Assembly (NCBI GenBank): GCA_002224055.1
Contig: AZLU01000029.1
Coordinates: 1 to 64,000 of the forward strand
Source: Pezizomycotina sp. ARF18
Taxonomy: Eukaryota > Ascomycota
Length of the DNA stretch: 64,000 nucleotides
Reading direction: 5' to 3'
The notes beneath the pieces were generated by a model. That model had not been told where the DNA came from. It ran no database searches and saw only the letters and a program-made list of their open reading frames with translations. The position numbers were made by a program, and so were the translations under genes. Of this stretch, positions 57,111 through 64,000 are shown piece by piece (position 1 is the stretch's first letter; each line of letters opens with the position of its first letter).

Positions 57111-59954
57111 AACTTGACGGGTGTATTATTTCTCCAATGCAGAGGGAATGATGTCGAGAGGTGTATTCGTAAAAAGATAACCTCCTCCTGAGTCCTAAGG
57201 GATCGTCCAAGGGTCGAGAAGGAAACACCTATCATCGATCGATGAAAGTGCGGATGTGAATGGAAAAACAGGAAACAGATGAGGATACGCTTCTTAGGAC
57301 GCGAGGGTCAGGGTTTCGAAGAAATAAAGTTAGGTTTGAATCCCTTTGGCGAATACGGGAGTGGGCTTGTGCAACGCATCGCGAGTTTGTTTAGAGCGCG
57401 AAAGCGACAGCCCGGCGTTGTGTAACCACGATCTACAGGCGCCGGAGAATATCCGAACCAATGCGGCATCGCCATCGATAAGGAAATCGTATGATCACTA
57501 CGCGTTGTGATGATTTTGGTCCTTTAGGATGGCTGAAGGGGGAATGAGTCTCGCCGCCGAAGGTGTCGACAGGACACCGTAACCGATCACGATCGTCTTC
57601 CGGGAAGTAATGGGTGAAAGGGAACAAAGTTCGTCATACCCACGGGAAGAGATGGACATTTTGTTTCTCGTCGCGAGGGTTCCTATTAGTGGGGCTGCCG
57701 CTGTGATACAAACTTAGTGACGCCGTAAACAATATTGTGCCTTGGTGAGACTGTCTCCTCCGTGAGTGTGTTAATAATAATGGCGAGTGGTAGAGAATAA
57801 TGCCGTCGGTCTTGTGAATGGATGATATTATTAGGAAGAGGATGAAAAAGGATACGGTTACGATGGGTTGGAACGCTGCATTACAATAAGGCAGTCGAGA
57901 AAAATGGTATAGAGCAAGAACAACGCAATAAAGACGGAGCGGGCGTCATGTAATCGACAGACTTGGGTTTACGAAGAACAGATAAAACAAACTTGAAGAG
58001 TGATAACGCTTAGGAAGAAAGCTGTTTAAGAGCTGAAGGTTTTGCTTAACGTTCATGAAATAAAGTATTGAAAAGATTGCTATGAGGTGTAGGATTTCAT
58101 AGGAATGTAAGTCTGCCTCTATCCTGAGTTCTGTAAACAATAATTACAACTTCCGTTGGGGTAGGATGTGTTCCACATGCTGAATTCGGATTGACAGCAA
58201 GGGCCCCGGGTCACAGCCAAAATACCCATGTAAAAAACTTCAACAAACAACCTGCTCGTGCGGGAATTATCACGGTAAAAATTCATACTTGATCTTTGAA
58301 ACTCAGACGCATTGCGCGATATCAGTATTTATTCTTTACCCATGTCCAAGATATTCATGTCGAATCTTCGACACGAAAATGTCCATTTACTACTAGAATA
58401 ATATAAGAAATTTGGAACACCGTATAAATCATGTAATTGATTGGGCTATCTCTTGCGTACTGGAAGCCTCGCTGTGAAAACCAAAACATGCTGCCTGTAA
58501 TTAGAAAAGAAGGATTCATGGTCCCGTGACCCCCTATATGCATGCCGGAATTTAATAAAACAGATACCGTTCGCTGTACCGCACCTCAAAACAAGAGCAG
58601 AATAAAGGCAAATAGAGATAAAGTGATGAGTAAACGGGCAAAAATACCGTTAGGTTACGTAATAATGATATTTCGTTGCTGCTACGGTGATTCTAGACAC
58701 CGTAATATAGATATAGAATATCCAAGTTTCTCTGGATCTTCTGAACAGTCGTAAAGAGTAGAAGATGATTGACTGGTTATTAAGCTAATTTTGGTATCGG
58801 ACTATTGTTTTATCGGACACGTCCGAGAGTTTGTGCCCTTAGAAGATCTAAGATAAGTGGAGGCATTTCAGAAGAACTATAACGTGCCATTCCCTGTAAC
58901 GGAATGATCTTTTCCTACTAATAATCTGTACTGCAACAAAGGTTCGCGATATCAAGTCTACCAGCCGAGACAGCGAGGTCTGCTTTTCAACGTTACTTTG
59001 CTAGATGTATAGATTACGTCTTATTTTTTCCTATTCCATATTAGTCAATGTTGGGATAAATGTCAATATAAATTGGTCGGTGACTGTCCGTAACAGTATA
59101 TCATCCGCGTTCCCCGTGTATCTAAAATTACCAAGAAACACTGTACCCAACAGCGTTCAATGAGTGTGTTACATTGTTTATCAAGAATGTCAACCCCCCT
59201 TCTTTTTCAGGCAGATCATAAAAGGTCTTCTCTCTTTTTTTTTCGGGTGAAACAAACGCAGAAAAGGTTACTCGATAGCCGACTAAGGAATAGATGACTT
59301 AGGGTCAATTTAACCTGCATCAAGAACGGTAACAGCTCGACGGCAATAGTCAGTTCAATAGCTATCCCGCAGGTGCCGCCAGAATAAGAAACAACTAGAA
59401 AAATAAAAAAGATCGGTCGACCTAATAAATTGTGGTAATCAAAGGGAGAATAGTCCAAGACCTTTCCCCATTCTATACTACGAAAATTGATTCGAGGACA
59501 TGATGTGAGAAGATGGCCCGTGGATTAGAGGCACTCGGCCAAATGAAACAGCGACAGGAAGCCGAACATATTTAACTGCGCCCTCAAGAAACAATTCTTA
59601 GGAAATATATGCGCGCGAGCAGTCAGGCCTCCCTTGAACCTCTACGTTGCCAGCTACCATTCCACGCTACTGCCAGCAAGAAGTGCACTTTAGCTCGTTG
59701 CTTCGTGGCACGATCGTCGAAACGTAATGAGAGAAGGCTAAACAAAAGAAGAAAAAAAAGAAGAAGAAAAAAAAGAGGCCAAAACTTTGAGACATTTCTA
59801 CAGGTCAGAACTCTTGCTTATCTGCAAGTACTTTTGCGTATCCTTCGTTGTTTGTTGCGTATAACCTAAACGAAATGGTATTGGGTGTCAGTTATCACGA
59901 TACTCCTGTCAAGGAGGGCTGGGTGGTTTGTAGATTAACCTGCGTATTTTAATA
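57111..59954. other. Spacer lacking long homopolymers
   Basis: No recognised gene. The sequence has balanced composition and only short frames. The part next to the lectin (57111-57650) is probably its upstream regulatory region. Confidence 0.5.
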
Positions 59955-60396
59955 GATTTTGAGAGGGACCCACACTTTGATGCGCGGAATACTTTTGGGA
60001 TTAGTGCTTCACTAAGTGGTCAAACGTACCACTTCGCCGGTGGATGGTACAATATAGAACCACAGAAAGAGGGAACTGAAGTACATACAATCCAGAGATC
60101 GCGCACGAGTCCTACTAAGAAAGGGAAAAAGCTACACGTCAAAATAGCATCCACCAAGTATAACCGTTGTGGAGCCCTGCGGAGGCCCAACCGAACATAT
60201 TGAAGGCGATGCATATATATCAAATTCCTCGATTACTGCTTTTCGTAAAATTACTCCCGTGTATTCTGTGATCGTGAAAGTCCATCGTGTATACTTACAG
60301 ATAAACGAAACGACATTTAGGGTACCTGTGCAAAAACAAAAGTCGCGAGGGAGGTCAAATCCATTTTCGTCGCGTACATCAGTATCCATCGTGTAG
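59955..60396 (+). CDS. Hypothetical protein, two frame segments
   Basis: After a TTTTAATAG acceptor-like site the plus strand reads DFERDPHFDARNTFGISASL, TYHFAGGWYNIEPQKEGTEV and SPTKKGKKLHVKIASTK. The frame then changes near 60165 to VEPCGGPTEHIEGDAYISNS, SITAFRKITPVYSVIVKVH and KQKSRGRSNPFSSRTSVSIV with a stop at 60394-60396. It looks like one soluble beta-rich protein of about 145 residues plus missing upstream exon(s). The minus-strand frame 60132-60557 is longer but less protein-like. No family is recognised. Confidence 0.45.
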
Positions 60397-62148
60397 AAAG
60401 TGGGTCCTTTAGAGTATATAGCTTGATAATATAGCAAAATCCCTCTTTTGGAGGCGTGCGAGTGTGTTTCGATAGATGGCACTGAATTGTTGGAGATTCT
60501 GCGATCGTAGAGAGAGTGGAGTGTCGGAGAAAAAAAGAATATTGCAGTGTCTAACATTTTAATAATAAAAAAGCATTCTGTATTGTATTAGTTTTAGTTT
60601 GAATGTTGGCGTGCTCAAATAATTAGATCCGTGCTAGAGTAACGTAGCCAGAGCATTCTCTCTAAATATTCATGATCTTCCTGTGGTACTATGACGATAA
60701 ATTGAGTATGAGAGCTGCTGAGATATAGGTTGAAATAGAATTGTAAATAGAAGGCTGGTTATGAGATTAAACCCTAAGAATTCGTGTCTAGCATGAGTTA
60801 ATAAAAATTGTTTGGGTCACTCTATCTTCCTGATAGGCCACTCGAGACGCGTCTCCCCAATAGTCAAAGACATACACCCAGCCTATAGTAAAAGTAAAAG
60901 GACGAAAAAAAATTTAGAAGTACGCCTGCGAGCCATTGAATAAATTTAGTAGCTTCAGTTGCAACGTTACAGCAATGAGATAGCAAGACACACGACCATG
61001 ACGCCTTAATAATGTAATTGGGCTGTTTCTACACAAATATACCAAACCCCTTTTTCTATAGCTCCACAGTGATATTAGATAGTAAGAGGCGATTTATTGT
61101 TTATTGTATGAGCTGCAACAGTACTGTTGATATGTATGTATGCGTTCATGAAATTGTCCTATGTTTCTCATTTTAATGCCCGAAAACTCATTGACAATTC
61201 ATGATAATTGTCAAAGGTAGGGGGCTAAAAGAACAAAAAAAAAAAAAAAAAAAAAGTAGGACGTAAAAGGACATTACTGGATATTGGTATAAATTCAGGA
61301 AGATCTCGTGCGTTCTAACAGGGCCTATTGTTCCAGGCCCTGTCCGCCACGGCCGTTTCTCACTGTGGAGACCGTTGGCAACTTGTGCGCGCCACTATCT
61401 ATTCGTACAGGGTAGAAAATATGGAAAAAAAAATGTTAATGAGCGGAGAAATTATGAAGCTTTCTATGGAACGAAAATCAAATATGCGCATCGTCAGGCA
61501 AACTCCCTAAACGAAAAAGCGAAACGAAAAAAAACGACATTAATATTGGAAGCCTGTATCTATATTACACCTATCAGCGTCCAATCCACACCTGCTTTCA
61601 CCTGCTTTTCTATATCTCTCTCCAAGTATTAACCAAAACAGCTCGGGGAGTCGGTCCGGTCTTCCAGTAGTGAGCGGGCACGGGCCCGGTAAATCTCCTT
61701 CCAGTTAAACCAAGTTCACAATATTGTTTTTCCAGTCCGACTGCTAGGCTCATCTAGGCTTCTCCGGGCCGTTCTCCGCGCCCTAAGAGGAGCATTGTGA
61801 TCACGAAATAAGAGGCAAATTGTGTCAGTATAATTCTTTTTTACACTTTAGCGTAGCTAGTTAGCACCTAGTTGCATGATGTCAATTGATGTACCTTGTA
61901 GCAATATAGGAACACGCTCCAAGGGGAAACGGCAATTAAGAAAGGTACGAAAATTTTGGTTAGTACGCCTATGGCTGAGGGTTCATGCAGAACCTTAGAC
62001 ACCTTACAGACCTCTAGAAGAAATGTCCAATTGAAAATCGAGTTAGCTGACTAGCCATGCAGATACCGTTTTCTTTCAAAAAGAAAACAAAAAAAAATTT
62101 CCTCGCTTACTAGACTACTAAAATTTACCATACTACGGAAGCTCTAAA
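60397..62148. other. Spacer with weak coding-like pieces
   Basis: On the plus strand 61328-61430 reads ALSATAVSHCGDRWQLVRAT. On the minus strand 61640-61790 reads TWFNWKEIYRARARSLLEDR after one in-frame stop, vaguely like the WK-x-x-YR part after an F-box. A run of A lies at 61231-61255. None can be built into a gene. Confidence 0.4.
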
Positions 62149-62376
62149 CACATCATGGCTTTCCTCGTCCCGCAAAAGTTGATGAAATCCTCCGAGAATT
62201 TGGGCTGTGTCGTGGCGTTTTGCCTAAAACTTCTCTTTTGCTCTCAACCCCCTTTGGGTCGGCGAGCGGTTTGAAAACCGTAGCTATCTCTTCCCATTTC
62301 CACGTCTCCCAACTCCACCGGTCGCGCGAGAGGATTCAAAATCGAAGATCCAGATCTATCTATTCAAAAAGCTCGT
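62149..62376 (+). CDS. Short ORF with a DUF538-like motif
   Basis: About 75 codons open between stops, no convincing start. The segment VDEILREFGLCRGVLPK resembles the core of the DUF538 family, otherwise known from plants, but the conserved region after it is not seen. It may be chance. Confidence 0.2.
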
Positions 62377-64000
62377 AATCACAAGACTTTAATCCCTCCC
62401 TCATCCATACTGCATATAGAAACAGTAACCAATCTCCACTCTCAAGCTTTTGGTTGGTTTTTGGCTTACTCGCTTCTCGCGCGATTCTACTGTTGCGTTT
62501 CTTTCTTGGCTTGCACTAAAAAAATTTCCTCCCGATGTTTCTTTTTCTTCTGATAGGGTCGCGGAGTGGAACGAACCCCACTACGCTAGTACGAATAGAT
62601 TTTTAGTAGCGGATAGATGTAGATATACTTTCATCACGCAATGTTTTTTTTATTAGTTCACAATTTAGCGGCCGTGTACTATTACTAAAAGGCAAATATT
62701 TCCTTTTTCTTTGATTTCGAGATAAATTTATTCCTCTTTCGTCACCCTGCGAGACTTCTGTGAAATCGTTCGTTCGAACCAGCGCGCATCACTACCGAGA
62801 AAAGAATTTTCGCGCGATACTTCGCGGATTAGGCCACGTAACTCCACATGAAAAAATTCCTCAAGGTAAACAGCGGAATTGTGCAGAGTATTTCCACCTC
62901 TTCAAGTCTCATCTTGGAGATAGGAAAGAGTAAAAAAAAGAAAAAAAAAAGGGGGTTGTATCATTGCTGAAAATGACTCAAGAAAAAAAAAAAAAAAAAA
63001 AAAAACCGCTGAGCATTCGTCGGCGCGCGTTGGCATTCCCTTGTCGCGATTAATAACGCCCATCACCACCCGGCCACTGCCCCTGTATGCAATTACATGC
63101 TATAGGCGGAGAAGTGTGGGTATCATTCGATTCCCGATCGCTCGATTTATTTCAAAAACGGATAGGGCTTTCTCGCATGTAAGACCCTTAGCCGTTAAAT
63201 CGCCGGGTGTTAGTCTGATTGTGAATGTCTCTCGCCAGGGAAAATATTTGATTATTTGGTCCAATAATCCAAGAAAAGACTTGGTAGGGTAATCCCAAGC
63301 TGCGATATTTACTGGTAATTGTGCTCTTTTTTTCCTTTTCGTCGTAAATATCCACAAGTCGCGCGAAACGAGAAGAAAAAAACCATGCACGTTTTCTCCG
63401 CCTTTTCCTCTACATCTGCAGTCTTTCTTTCGCTATAGTTGCAGAATCCTTGCTGCTGCTTTGCCAAGTGGTCCATACCCAACAGAGGTACTGCGCGCCT
63501 GGGCGATGATATCCCAGTATCGCTTTTATCTCAAGAAAACCGTGGAAGATGCCGGTCCAGTAGAATAAAACTTGATTAATTGTACTGCGCCGAATTCCGG
63601 CACGCAGATTAGCAAGCGTAGCTGGCACCAATTAGCAAAAACACACCAAACCCCCTCAACCCAGCAACACCGCCCTACGAATATGCGGAGAAGAAGCAGA
63701 AGAAAAATATTTAGCTGCATACAGCAGTTCTGTTTGATATTTCCAACCGAACTGGATCGATCAAATATCGGTGAACGGGCGACCGTGGGATGCGTGAGCC
63801 ATCCCACAATCGTTTTTAGTGGGCGAGGGCCCTTGCGAGGAACCTCGAGATACTTTCGAGGCTGTTATACCAAGTCGGGAAATTTGATTGACTGTTTTTC
63901 AAGAGAAAAAGAAAAAAGAAAGAAAGAGATATTATCTCAGCTTCGTGAAGTATGCCGCAGTATTGCCACTCCAGTCGCCACAACCGTACCTTTCCGAGTT
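62377..64000. other. Spacer to the window end
   Basis: No supported gene. An A-rich tract lies at 62930-63005, including a run of about 23 A. Overlapping frames on both strands at 63040-63800 have no domain or splice support. Confidence 0.5.

Noticed and set aside
60132-60557. 141-codon minus-strand frame
   Set aside because: The plus-strand segments over the same bases have better protein texture and an acceptor-like site; the minus frame has low-complexity hydrophobic parts.

Overview
This looks like a draft-quality stretch of a filamentous ascomycete (Pezizomycotina) nuclear genome. Three things point that way. Introns are short (about 70-105 bp) with GTAAGT/GTATGC donors, and one has a perfect TACTAAC branch site. 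Gene families are typical of these fungi: a DUF6536-type multi-pass membrane protein, C2H2 and related zinc-finger proteins, an F-box protein and a PLL-like beta-propeller lectin. The genome is gene-poor, with AT-rich spacers full of long poly(A)/poly(T) tracts. The species cannot be fixed from this sequence; a gene-poor Pezizomycete would fit, but that is a guess.

Layout. 1-7.5 kb: an edge gene fragment on the minus strand, a possible solo LTR fossil, then low-complexity spacer. 7.6-9.1 kb: a two-finger C2H2 protein. 14.1-15.1 kb: a second, unrelated Cys/His-rich gene with two introns. 16-32 kb: compositionally different, with few long homopolymers. It holds a tandem duplication, a short imperfect repeat, a long DUF6536 gene (19.3-21.4 kb), two paralogous zinc-binding genes on the minus strand (22.8-23.3 and 26.4-27.0 kb) that share intron positions, and several coding-like islands of unknown family. 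33.8-34.4 kb: a hypothetical protein with an acidic tail. 37.656-38.519 kb: an 864-base assembly gap that swallows the end of a minus-strand gene. 42.8-44.9 kb: unresolved coding-like pieces. 49.7-51.0 kb: a coiled-coil protein and a small gene. 51.2-54.9 kb: the most striking locus, one long composite gene with an F-box, leucine-rich stretch, a dense Cys-pair (zinc-binding) region, an acidic/basic linker and an RGG-box tail. 55.9-57.0 kb: a lectin with seven recognisable propeller repeats, on the minus strand, with a good TATA box. 57-64 kb: mostly unrecognised sequence with a few coding-like segments.

A general warning applies. Almost every recognisable gene is split over all three frames of its strand by small indels, yet in-frame stop codons are nearly absent inside the recognisable segments. 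That pattern fits indel errors in the assembly better than independent pseudogenisation of every gene, although the DUF6536 locus also has a real stop and a roughly 470-base interruption. Coordinates for genes are therefore spans, not clean reading frames. No operon-like logic is expected. The genes share a theme (zinc binding, ubiquitin-ligase adaptor, lectin) but nothing in the sequence shows that they work together.
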